A stretch of 64,000 bases of DNA from Druceiella hillmani (taxonomy: Eukaryota > Arthropoda > Insecta > Lepidoptera > Hepialidae): the NCBI GenBank assembly GCA_039881145.1, contig JAYKKI010000064.1, forward strand, positions 682,001 through 746,000. The letters are read 5' to 3'. Positions 49,736-61,644 of this stretch are shown one piece after another (the first letter of the stretch is position 1; the number at the start of each line of letters is the position of its first letter). A program made the position numbers and the translations under genes. Under the pieces are notes generated by a model. That model was not told the origin of the DNA and made no database searches. It saw nothing but the letters and a program-made list of their open reading frames with translations.

Positions 49736-52700
49736 CAAACCCTTTGCAACGAAAAGCAAAGCAACCAAACCCACACAAACCAAACACAAAGAAACCAAGC
49801 ACAAAGCGAACAAACCCATAGAAACCAAAGCAATCAAACCCGAAACAACCAAACCCATAACAAACAAACGCAAAGCAAATCCGGAACAACCAAATCGGAA
49901 GCCACCAAACCCGATGCAACCAAATCCGAAGCAACCAAACCCAACCAATAACAACAAAAACGTGCCTAGTTGCTCACATTACATACATTAATAGTAAACC
50001 CAACCCACAAAACCGAACAAGACCCAACCCAAGTATCACAACCTAATCCAAAACAAACCCACCAAACCCAAAATATTTTACAAATAAACTAATATTACAT
50101 GAAAGTTATTTAATCTTTTCATATTTTGCAAATTTTTGTTATTGATAGTTCTTATTAGATGTATGTTGAGATTGTAGTATATAATTATATATTTAAATTC
50201 AAATAGTGAAAAGTATTTCAAAAATCAAACAAATATTTCTATTAAATATATTTTCTTGAAAACATTTTTTGTAATAATAACAAGACTGAGTTGTACTTTT
50301 AAAATATAGTTATGGATACAAATGTTTTAATATGGGTTAGGGATGCATATGTTATAATATGGGAGATACATTTATTACTTTACTCACTTTATCGAGATGA
50401 AAACTAGAAGATATTACATATTCTGGGTACCGACAACTAACAACTTAAGAAAAAACTGATAAATAGGAACACACAAAGATAAAAATGGATGTAATACAAG
50501 CTATATTATAATATTGATATTATTCACTTAAAAAATTAGCCGTTAATTTGAAGCGTATAAATAAACTTGAAGCGCCTATAAACCGCGGACGCATGGAGGC
50601 GTTGCCGTTACACAACTTGGCAATAGTTTGTATAATATATGACGTTGTGTATCTTGATCTGACAGCTAATAAAAATTTTTAGGGACAATATACGAAAGAA
50701 ATCGCGGACACAGCTCATTAGCTAATAAAATAATTGCGAAGTATGATAATATTAATACACTTAACAGTAACTGACGGATCGTTCCAAACATTTTTTAATC
50801 TTGCAACCCTGATTTTTTAAAAGAACCAAAAATTGTCAATAATTCAATATACGAAAATAACTATTATTTGTTAGGCAAATAATTTAAGCTTTCCAAAAAA
50901 AAAGTAGTCGTATTTCAAATAAAGCTGTTATAAAGAAATAAAGCCTTTATGTCAATTAAATGTTAATTCAGCACTAAAGTTATTGGCTTTATGGTAACCT
51001 GAGATATAAAGAAAATGTACTGTACACGCTTAAAACTAGTTATTTCATAAATGTAATTTTTTTCAGAAATTATTTAAAAAGTTTCAGGCACCTAAAACGT
51101 ATTATTTATAGGATAGCGTTGTTTAGGGACAAAATCCATTTTTCTCATTCTAATGTAAAAATGGCGCTGGTGTTTTCGTTGGTGTTGGAATCCGGTACTG
51201 GCCAAATTTCAAATTATCCATCGTTTGAAATTTCCATTATGACGTAAATTTATTAAAATAAGAATTAGTCCTAATTTTATATGAAACGATTCATAATTAT
51301 TAAAGACGTAGTATTGCTACAAAACAATTACAATTATTTCTATTAACAAAATTGTGCGCGATTGTAGAAAAAAGAGAATAATGAGAAATTGGTTAAAATG
51401 AACATTGAATAATTTCACAAAAAATATTCATTGCGATTGAGAGTATTATAAGTAATAAAAAAAATTTATTTTCTCTTATTTTCATCCAGATGATATACAC
51501 TCGTTACTCGTTAACATTTTTATTTCACAATAACATTTTTATCGCAAGGGTGGGAAGCGTAAAATGACATCGGTTTATCCTAACGCAATTTTCAGTTTAT
51601 CCTAAATTAATTAGTGAATATAAATAGAAAAGGAATTCAAAATATACGAAAATAAATATGAATAAAATTTATCGTTACAAAAGGAACAAAATTTGGTTCA
51701 TAGAGGAATAAAAATAAACAAAAGAGACGTCAAGTATGAAGTAGGCAGATATAATAATGAAAGTTCCACAGAACACGAACTTGAAAGAAAACTTTGTAAA
51801 TTATGTGCTAAAACTGATTAAGAAACGTATTTGATTTGTCTTCATCGCAAAACTTTATATGCAAAACAATATTCCAAAAACTATCCTTTTATATTTCCAT
51901 TATCACTATGAGTGAGTAAGATATAATTGTACATTTATAAATATCGTATTCCCTTCCATTAAATAATATGCCTCTATTTTAATGTATGTGGTTAATAAAT
52001 TATATAAATTATTACATTGAATTATATTTTCATCACTTACTGAATTTAATGCAACAAAGGATACAAAAACTATGGCGCAAATTTACGCGACTTTCTCAGT
52101 ATTCACATATAAAATAATACTAGGGTCAAGGTTGTTAATAATTCCAATGAAAGTTAATAAGTCAATACTTTTATAAAAGTATTTATGTAAAGTAGTGGTA
52201 TTCAATGTATATTTTCTAGTACGTTTTTAAGAGATTTTGGATAATTTTTATTCTCAATTTGTTCCTTAAATATTGCATAGGACTTAATAGTCAATAAAAT
52301 AAATGACTTACATATTAGCAAATACATTTGTTTGCTGTTATGATATTTGTAACATCCACATAAGATTTCTTCTTAAAGGTTAAGTTTACAGCCCTTACAT
52401 ATTTGTCAATTGGCCTTTTATGGAAATCATTTAAAAAACTTATTGAAATTCAATTGGATTAGCAGGATTGTTATTTTATATGTTGACGAAATTTGCCATT
52501 TAGATACATAGATCCTATTGCTTCCATAAATATTATATTTTACAAACACAATATAGCGTAGAAAAAAATTGGATGTATTTATAATTTAGTTCAAAATGCA
52601 GTTTAATGATATTTTGGTAATTTGTGGATATAAAAGTACATGCATTAAAAACTATGTATTTAGAAAAACATTTTACAGCTGACGATTATATGGTATAAAA

Positions 52701-53228
52701 AAATCGATATGGAAAAATAAAATTATTCTCGAAAAATGTCTTTAAATTCGTATGTTCATTACTTTTTTTCACAATTAATTCGTCATTAGACATTACACGT
52801 TTAACATTAAAAGAAGTATAAAGAAGAAATATTCAACTAACTTTAAATATTTAATTTATGACATTTTTTAAAATTAATGGCCCAAGCGAGCTACACTTCC
52901 CCCTAAATTAAAGAAATATCAAATCAATAAAGGGAAACGATAAGCAGAAATGAGGCACAACAATAAAATCATTGACCTTGGATGTGACGTAAAAACATGC
53001 ACAGTTTTTATTTCTTGTTTGGTACAATATATTCGCGTTGTGAAGGTTTAAATTCCTTTTCAAAACTACCCTACGAATAATTATTTTATATCCAATCGTT
53101 CAATCATATGCAAGTGTCACCTTTTAAAACAATTTCCTATAAGGTATTAATATTTATAACCAGTTTAGTTAGTTACATTATGCATATTAGATTTAAACTA
53201 AGGCGTTAAGAAATATTAAGTGACTCAC

Positions 53229-53358
53229 TGTGTCCATGGAACGATTCTGCCAATTGATTATAACAAGTACCCAATGCTGTTGTTCTTGAAATGGAAGCAT
53301 CTGCCTCTAGTGTTGTTGAACGTTTGCGTATTCGTGCAGAGGAACGTGAAGGATTCAT
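53229..53358 (-). CDS. Short ORF in the predicted first exon, copy 3
   Basis: Same exon as in copy 2, with start site 53713 and a GTGAGT donor at 53228. One visible replacement (Thr to Ala in LETDAS, giving LEADAS) distinguishes it. Frame and donor are intact. Confidence 0.4.
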
Positions 53359-53710
53359 GTGACGTCAAATAGCTCGTTTTGCTTTATTCCTCTCACGGCT
53401 TGATTCAAATTTATTTTCTCCCGATCTTTTAACTTCGATCATGTGATCCCATTTTAATATATTATCACTTTGTTTACGTACATTTCACCGGTATGGTAAG
53501 GGTATTTAGTAACCTTCGCACAATGCACGAATTTAGTGTTTATTATATGAATTTATTGTTTATAAATATTTTAAAATTTAAACACGGCAACGATACACGA
53601 ATGGAATGTAACAGAATCAAGTAATATCGGTGCAACAAAACGAATAGGAAAATATCACGAACGTCAGACACCACGCGGCACGGTGTGACTTCAACGATTG
53701 CTCGGCAAAT

Positions 53711-53747
53711 ACTGATTTCGGCGCGCGCTCCGACAGCCTTTTATATA
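53711..53747 (-). promoter_or_regulatory. Pol II core promoter, copy 3
   Basis: Identical in layout to the copy 2 promoter: TATAAAA at 53739-53745, initiator A at 53713. Confidence 0.65.
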
Positions 53748-56700
53748 GGCCAGTAGCTCTCCCCCTCCAACCCCCTTCCTTCTCGATTTTTTCTTTTATT
53801 AATATATTAGCTATTACCTAAAATTTTGAAAATGACTAAAACTTACCGTATTTATTTTCAACTCATAATAATGTTCGAAATTAAATATAATATATTGTGA
53901 GATTGGGTAATAATTATCGGCTTGGAACCTTAATAACGGTCAGATTAGGGTAAAATCACATTTGAAATGAAACAATTTTTGTATTTTAATATATGATTGG
54001 TTGCCTGGGAAAATGATGTATTCTTTAAGTGAAGACAACTAAATTCGGTTATAGATTCCCTTTACCGTGATATTGTTATATTTTATTATACCAATTATGG
54101 AAAAATATCAGTGCGCGGGTTTAATTCTTTCTTAAGACCTTTTCATTATTTGTGCGAAACGATACCAAGATTTATGTGAATGAGACACTATTTAATATGG
54201 ATTAATGTCATTGTTATAACATGATGAATAAGATTAATGTCATTGTTAATTGTTATAACTATGTATTAGGTTTCAGTTAATATTTTAGCGTGTTTAATGT
54301 GAAACGCACTAATGAAGATTTTCAATTAACTTTTGCCCCGACTTAAATTATTTTGATAAATTCGAATTTCTCAAAATAAGATTCTCGCAGCATTATTCCA
54401 AAATTATTTAAAAACTTAAGTGTAGAAGGACAAAAGACTGCAAAAATTTAAACGAAGTAGTATTAATTTATGTTTAAAAATAAATCACTGCGGGTAGATA
54501 GGATCTAATATAAAATTAATACAGTGGCGACTCCGCCCACGAATGTCATTATTCGTGACCCAAATTATGTAAAATAGTAGAAAGTAATTGATGAATTGAC
54601 GAAAAAATTTCTCACTCAAGACAAACAGCGAAGTTGTCATATACTGCTGTTTTTTGTTCCATAAAACTTCCTTTTTTTCAGAGTGAAAACTATTTTGTGT
54701 AATATTTAATAGTTTTGGCATTTTATTACTGTGCAAAATTTAGTAAGATTTTATTTGTTCTAAACAGAAAAACTAGATAAGAAAGGAAAATCGAAACACT
54801 TCCACGTTTCTAATATTCTTAAGGAATAATGTAATGGTCTTTTAAATGCTCTTAAGGGGTAATTAAAAAAAAATTTTAAATGATATTAGGGTCAAGGTTA
54901 ATTTAATTATTTTGATAATATAATAAAACTCGTGATCAATTCATTATTTTTCTGTTTTCATAGCTGTTCTCCGCGTTATTCATAATTAATTGCCATATTA
55001 GATGAGTTTTTAAGGAACGCTCTTCTTAAGATTTCGTATGTACGTATTCTTAGTTACATCAATAAATGCGAGTACTTCACTTCTCTTACTATAGATTTTA
55101 ACTTGTAATTTGTTAGAATAGTTATGTTTGTAATACCGAAATTATGAATTTTTAAACAATATTCTCTAATAGTTCACTGATGTAAGAATATTCCTTAGAT
55201 TACGTCACTAACATTAAAGTATGACAGCATCGTCAAATTTTTGTGATCGTTTTTATCCAAAAAAGTAAAAAAAGTAGTTTATAAAAACGATTTTGTTAAG
55301 AAATTTTGTCACAATATAATTGTTCCTAATTTAATATAATTGGTGGATTCAATCGGTTATTCTCATAGGCGTATCATCTTTCAACCAGACTCTGGGTAAG
55401 TCGACAGTATACTAACTTATTCATCATTCAAGATATGTATGTACTCGTACGGTGTGCTAGCTGAGTTTTAACTTGGCATGTTAGTACACATTTGTTTATT
55501 ATGAAAGCACGAGTATACATTTTGCTAAGTTCAGTCACTCTTTCAGTATTAAATTAAAATCAATTTATTCTTCAATTACAAATGCTTACATTAAAAATAC
55601 GGCTATATCTAACTAGGTAAATCATTTCAATTTTATTGCTTGGCAGCTGAACAAAGATTTATATTTAACTATCAACTCCGCCTGGCTTCGCACTCACTTT
55701 TCTCCGACTTAACCTGTATTTATCGCCATAATTATTTACACTAAACCTACATTACATAAATACTTTTTATGACTCTTTATTCATAAAACAATACATTAAT
55801 TACTTAATGTTTTTCAGTTGTTTTTTATTAAGAAAATATAAGCATATTAAGAATACTTTGAAAGAGTAACTTCACGTTTTCGTTATGTATATCAATGTAA
55901 TATCTTTCTATTAACCGTATCATTTACACCCTGGACCAGTAATTATTGACAAAATATAGATTTTCTTTTAAAAAATATTCTGGCGTGATATTTTATTGAG
56001 GTTTCCTACAAAAATGTCTAATCAAAAAGAATTTGAAGTTGTCCAATATATTTACCAATGAATACGATATCTCCCGTCGATCTCACATCAACGAAATCAT
56101 AGGCACAAGTACTAGGTAAATATAAATGCAGTATTAAATTGAAAATAATTAACAAAAACAAGTGACATCTAACAGAAAATTTAAAAATAACTACAAATAT
56201 GTGACAGTTATTTATAAAAGAAGCCGATGTAATTAAGTAGCGACATAATGTTTTGGTGGTAAATCAGCAAGGAAAATAGTATCGTGGTTTTTAATACAGA
56301 GGTTAGCTAAGTTTCTATGATATAAAACTGCAGTTCAATTAATTTCCCCTGAGTTTTTGTGTAATGCACGCACTGAAATGACCCGTTTACATTTTTGTTA
56401 TATGTATTAAAATTATTATGCGAGATAAGAGATGATAATATTTAAAATGAGACACCGTTTTGGCAGGCATCCCACCAACGTTTCCCTCCCAATCATAAAA
56501 ATAACAACAAATATTAAATTACCATAATTATTTTAGCTTTATCTTTTAATTACAAAATAAAGATAGAAAAACGGAAATTACATGCAAACTGAGCTAAAAA
56601 ATGTGCAAAAATGCATTAAAAGGAAAAATGTTTCGAAAAAGTGACCTCCGACATATTTTCCTCTTGTTATTTCTTATTTTCTTTTGTTATTTCTTACGTT

Positions 56701-57392
56701 ATTTTATATTTATTTAACAAAAATTAAATGCTGCCAATGTTCAATATTCACGGGGGGAGGGAGAAATTATTAGGGCCATTTTTAAAATCAAGTAAAAACA
56801 AGTGGCGGGGTCCTTCGGATTAGAAATTTCTTGAGGTTTTATTATGTATTTCTTGCGTTTTATACTAGCAAATAAAAGTTACATGGTTAATTCGGATTAA
56901 AGGAATAGAATCGTCTTAATTAATGTTTAACTATTATATTTTATTTTCAAATATTACTAAAACTTTGTATTTCCAAAACTCAAAAGTGACACAAAAAATA
57001 AAGCAGGTTTCAATATTTATATTTTCTTTGTTTTATACTTGTTAAAAAATTGGAATAATATATCTGAACTATAAATAACTGCACCTATTCAATTACCTTA
57101 TACTAAAAAAAATTAACATTGTAATTTATTTTTCCCATTTCAAAGCATGGACACAGTAACCATTTTTATTGACCATGTGATAACAATATATAAATCTACT
57201 AAAATTATTGAATTGGCGTATTTGCACCCAGAAATTATATAATAAAAATATTTAAGTGGATATAATAACATTAACAACACTTGTTATATTGTCTTATACT
57301 TGCCTGTTACGGGTAAAAACTACTAATTGACATAAGGTAAAAACTACTGCATAACCCAAGCAGCAACAAAACCCATAGCAAAGGAAAGCAAC

Positions 57393-57662
57393 CGAACCCA
57401 GAGCAACCGAACCCAGGGCTACCGAACCCAGAGCAACCGAACCCAGAGCAACCGAACCCAGAGCAACCGAACCCAGAGCAACCGAACCCAGAGCAACCGA
57501 ACCCAGAGCAACCGAACCCAGAGCAACCGAACCCAGAGCAACCGAACCCAGAGCAACCGAACCCAGAGAAACCGAACCCAGAGAAACCGAACCCAGAGCA
57601 ACCGAACCCAGAGCAACCGAACCCAGAGCAACCGAACCCAGAGCAACCGAACCCAGAGCAAC
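57393..57662. repeat. 15-bp minisatellite in copy 3 (~18 units)
   Basis: Same unit, about 18 repeats, the longest in the window, inside a CA-rich tract at about 57,355-58,040. Two adjacent GAGAAAC variants lie near its middle. Confidence 0.95.
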
Positions 57663-60600
57663 CAAATCCAAACCAACCAAACCCTTTGCAACGAAAAGCA
57701 AAGCAACCAAACCCACACCCAAACCAACCAAATCAAAACCACACAAACCAAACACAAAGAAACCAAGCACAAAGCGAACAAACCCATAGAAACCAAAGCA
57801 ATCAAACCCGAAACAACCAAACCCATAACAAACAAACGCAAAGCAAATCCGGAACAACCAAATCGGAAGCCACCAAACCCGATGCAACCAAATCCGAAGC
57901 AACCAAACCCAACCAATAACAACAAAAACGTGCCTAGTTGCTCACATTATATACATTAATAGTAAACCCAACCCACAAAACCGAACAAAACCCAACCCAA
58001 GTATCACAACCTAATCCAAAACAAACCCACCAAACCCAAAATATTTTACAAATAAACTAATATTACATGAAAGTTATTTAATCTTTTCATATTTTGCAAA
58101 TTTTTGTTATTGATAGTTCTTATTAGATGTATGTTGAGAGTGTAGTATATAATTATATATTTAAATTCAAATAGTGAAAAGTATTTCAAAAATCAAACAA
58201 ATATTTCTATTAAATATATTTTCTTGAAAACATTTTTTGTAATAATAACAAGACTGAGTTGTACTTTTAAAATATAGTTATATGGATACAAATGTTTTAA
58301 TATGGGTTAGGGATGCATATGTTATAATATGGGAGATACATTTATTACTTTACTCACTTTATCGAGATGAAAACTAGAAGATATTACATATTCTGGGTAC
58401 CGACAACTAACAACTTAAGAAAAAACTGATAAATAGGAACACACAAAGATAAAAATGGATGTAATACAAGCTATATTATAATATTGATATTATGCACTTA
58501 AAAAATTAGCCGTTAATTTGAAGCGTATAAATAAACTTGAAACGCCTATAAACCGCGGACGCATGGGGGCGTTGCCGTTACACAACTGGGCAATAGTTTG
58601 TATAATATATGACGTTGTGTATCTTGATCTGAGAGCTAATAAACATTTTTAGGGACAATATACGAAAGAAATCGCGGACACAGCTCATTAGCTAATAAAA
58701 TAATTGCGAAGTATGATAATATTAATACACTTAACAGTAACTGACGGATCGTTCCAAACATTTTTTAATCTTGCAACCCTGATTTTTTAAAAGAACCAAA
58801 AATTGTCAATAATTCAATATACGAATACTATTATTTGTTAGGCAAATAATTTAAGCTTTCCAAAAAAAAGTAGTCGTATTTCAAATAAAGCTGTTATAAA
58901 GAAATAAAGCCTTTATGTCAATTAAAAGTTAATTCAGCACTAAAGTTATTGGCTTTATGGTAAACCTGAGATATAAAGAAAATGTACTGTACACGTTTAA
59001 AACTAGTTATTTCATAAATGTAATTTTTTTCAGAAATTATTTAAAAAGTTTCAGGCACTTAAAACGTATTATTTATAGGATAGCATTGTTTAGGGACAAA
59101 ATCCATTTTTCTCATTCTAATGTAAAAATGGCGTTGGTGTTTTCGTTTGTGTTGGAATCCGGTACTGGCCAAATTTCAAATTATCCATCGTTTGAAATTT
59201 CCATTATGACGTAAATTTATTAAAATAAGAATTAGTCCTAATTTTATATGAAACGATTCATAATTATTAAAGACGTAGTATTGCTACAAAACAATTACAA
59301 TTATTTCTATTAACAAAATTGTGCGCGATTGTAGAAAAAAGAGAATAATGAGAAATTGGTTAAAATGAACATTGAATAATTTCACAAAAAATATTCATTG
59401 CGATTGAGAGTATTATAAGTAATAAAAAAAAATTATTTTCTCTTATTTTCATCCAGATGATATACACTCGTTACTCGTTAACATTTTTATTTCACAATAA
59501 CATTTTTATCGCAAGGGTGGGAAGCGTAAAATGACATCGGTTTATCCTAACGCAATTTTCAGTTTATCCTAAATTAATTAGTGAATATAAATGGAAAAGG
59601 AATTCAAAATATACGAAAATAAATATGAATAAAATTTATCGTTACAAAAGGAACAAAATTTGGTTCATAGAGGAATAAAAATAAACAAAAGAGACGTCAA
59701 GTATGAAGTAGGCAGATATAATAATGAAAGTTCCACAGAACACGAACTTGAAAGAAAACTTTGTAAATTATGTGCTAAAACTGATTAAGAAACGTATTTG
59801 ATTTGTCTTCATCGCAAAACTTTATATGCAAAACAATATTCCAAAAACTATCCTTTTATATTTCCATTATCACTATGAGTGAGTAAGATATAATTGTACA
59901 TTTATAAATATCGTATTCCCTTCCATTAAATAATATGCCTCTATTTTAATGTATGTGGTTAATAAATTATATAAATTATTACATTGAATTATATTTTCAT
60001 CACTTACTGAATTTAATGCAACAAAGGATACAAAAACTATGGCGCAAATTTACGCGACTTTCTCAGTATTCACATATAAAATAATACTAGGGTCAAGGTT
60101 GATTCAAGAACCGTTCGTGTTAAGTCATTTCGAAGGCCCAATGAAAGTTAATAATTCAATACTTTTATAAAAGTATTTATGTAAACTAGTGGTATTCAAT
60201 GTATATTTTCTAGTACGTTTTTAAGAGATTTTGGATAATTTTTATTCTCAATTTGTTCCTTAAATATTGCATAGGACTTAATAGTTAATAAAATAAATGA
60301 CTTAGATATTAGCAAACACATTTGTTTGCTGTTATGATATTTGTAACATCCACATAAGATTTCTTCTTAAAGGTTAAGTTTACAGCCCTTACATATTTGT
60401 CAATTGGCCTTTTATGGAAATCATTTAAAAAACTTATTGAAATTCAATTGGATTAGCAGGATTGTTATTTTATATGTTGACGAAATTTGCCATTTAGATA
60501 CATAGATCCTATTGCTTCCATAAATATTATATTTTACAAACACAATATAGCGTAGAAAAAAATTGGATTTATTTATAATTTAGTTCAAAATGCAGTTTAA

Positions 60601-61228
60601 CCAGAATGATATTTTGGTAATTTGTGGATATAAAAGTACATGCATTAAAAACTATGTATTTAGAAAAACATTTTACAGCTGACGATTATATGGTATAAAA
60701 AAATCGATATGGAAAAATAAAATTATTCACGAAAAGTGTCTTTAAATTCGTATGTTCATTACTTTTTTTCACAATTAATTCGTCATTAGACATTACACGT
60801 TTAACATTAAAAGAAGTATAAAGAAGAAATATTCATCTAACTTTAAATATTTAATTTATGACATTTTGTAAAATCAATGGCCCAAGCGAGCTACACTTCC
60901 CCCTAAATTAAAGAAATATCAAATCAATAAAGGGAAACGATAAGCAGAAATGAGGCACAACAATAAAATCCTTGACCTTGGATGTGACGTAAAAACATGC
61001 ACAGTTGGTATTTCTTGTTTGGTACAATATATTCGCGTTGTGAAAGTTTAAATTCCTTTTCAAAACTACCCTACGAATAATAATTTTATATACAATCGTT
61101 CAATCATATGCAAGTGTCACCTTTTAAAACAATTTCCTATAAGGTATTAATATTTATAACCAGTTTAGTTAGTTACATTATGCATATTAGATTTAAACTA
61201 AGGCGTTAAGAAATATTAAGTGACTCAC

Positions 61229-61358
61229 CGTGTCCATCGAACGATTCTGCCAATTGATTATAACAAGTACCCAATGCTGTTGTTCTTGAAATGGAAGCAT
61301 CTGTCTCTAGTGTTGTTGAACGTTTGCGTATTCGTGCAGAGGAACGTGAAGGATTCAT
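61229..61358 (-). CDS. Short ORF in the predicted first exon, copy 4
   Basis: Same exon as in copy 2, with start site 61713. The end reads SFDGH rather than SFHGH, and the last exon base is G instead of A, which keeps the GTGAGT donor. The frame is intact. Confidence 0.4.
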
Positions 61359-61644
61359 GTGACGTCAAATAGCTCGTTTTGCTTTATTCCTCTCACGGCT
61401 TGATTCAAATTTATTTTCTCCCGATCTTTTAACTTCGATCATGTGATCCCATTTTAATATATTATCACTTTGTTTACGTACACTTCACCGGTATGGTAAG
61501 GGTATTTAGTAACCTTCGCACAATGCACGAATTTAGTGTTTATTATATGAATTTATTGTTTATAAAAATTTTAAAATTTAAACACGTCAACGATACACGA
61601 ATGGAATATAACAGAATCAAGTAATATCGGTGCAACAAAACGAA

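Larger units (their letters stand above)
45838..53644. repeat. Long tandem unit, copy 2 (7.8 kb)
   Basis: Collinear with copy 3 and very similar by eye, differing by scattered substitutions and small indels. It has about 10 minisatellite repeats and a private deletion of about 40 bp near 52,138 (the AAGAACCGTTCGTGTTAAG block kept in copies 1 and 3). Apart from the promoter, first exon and minisatellite listed separately, the unit is AT-rich without recognised genes, RNAs or transposon domains. Confidence 0.97.
53645..61644. repeat. Long tandem unit, copy 3 (8.0 kb)
   Basis: Nearly identical to copy 2. Most of the 193-bp length difference comes from a longer minisatellite (about 18 repeats) and the retained block near 60,105. 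Content is otherwise as in copy 2. Confidence 0.97.
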
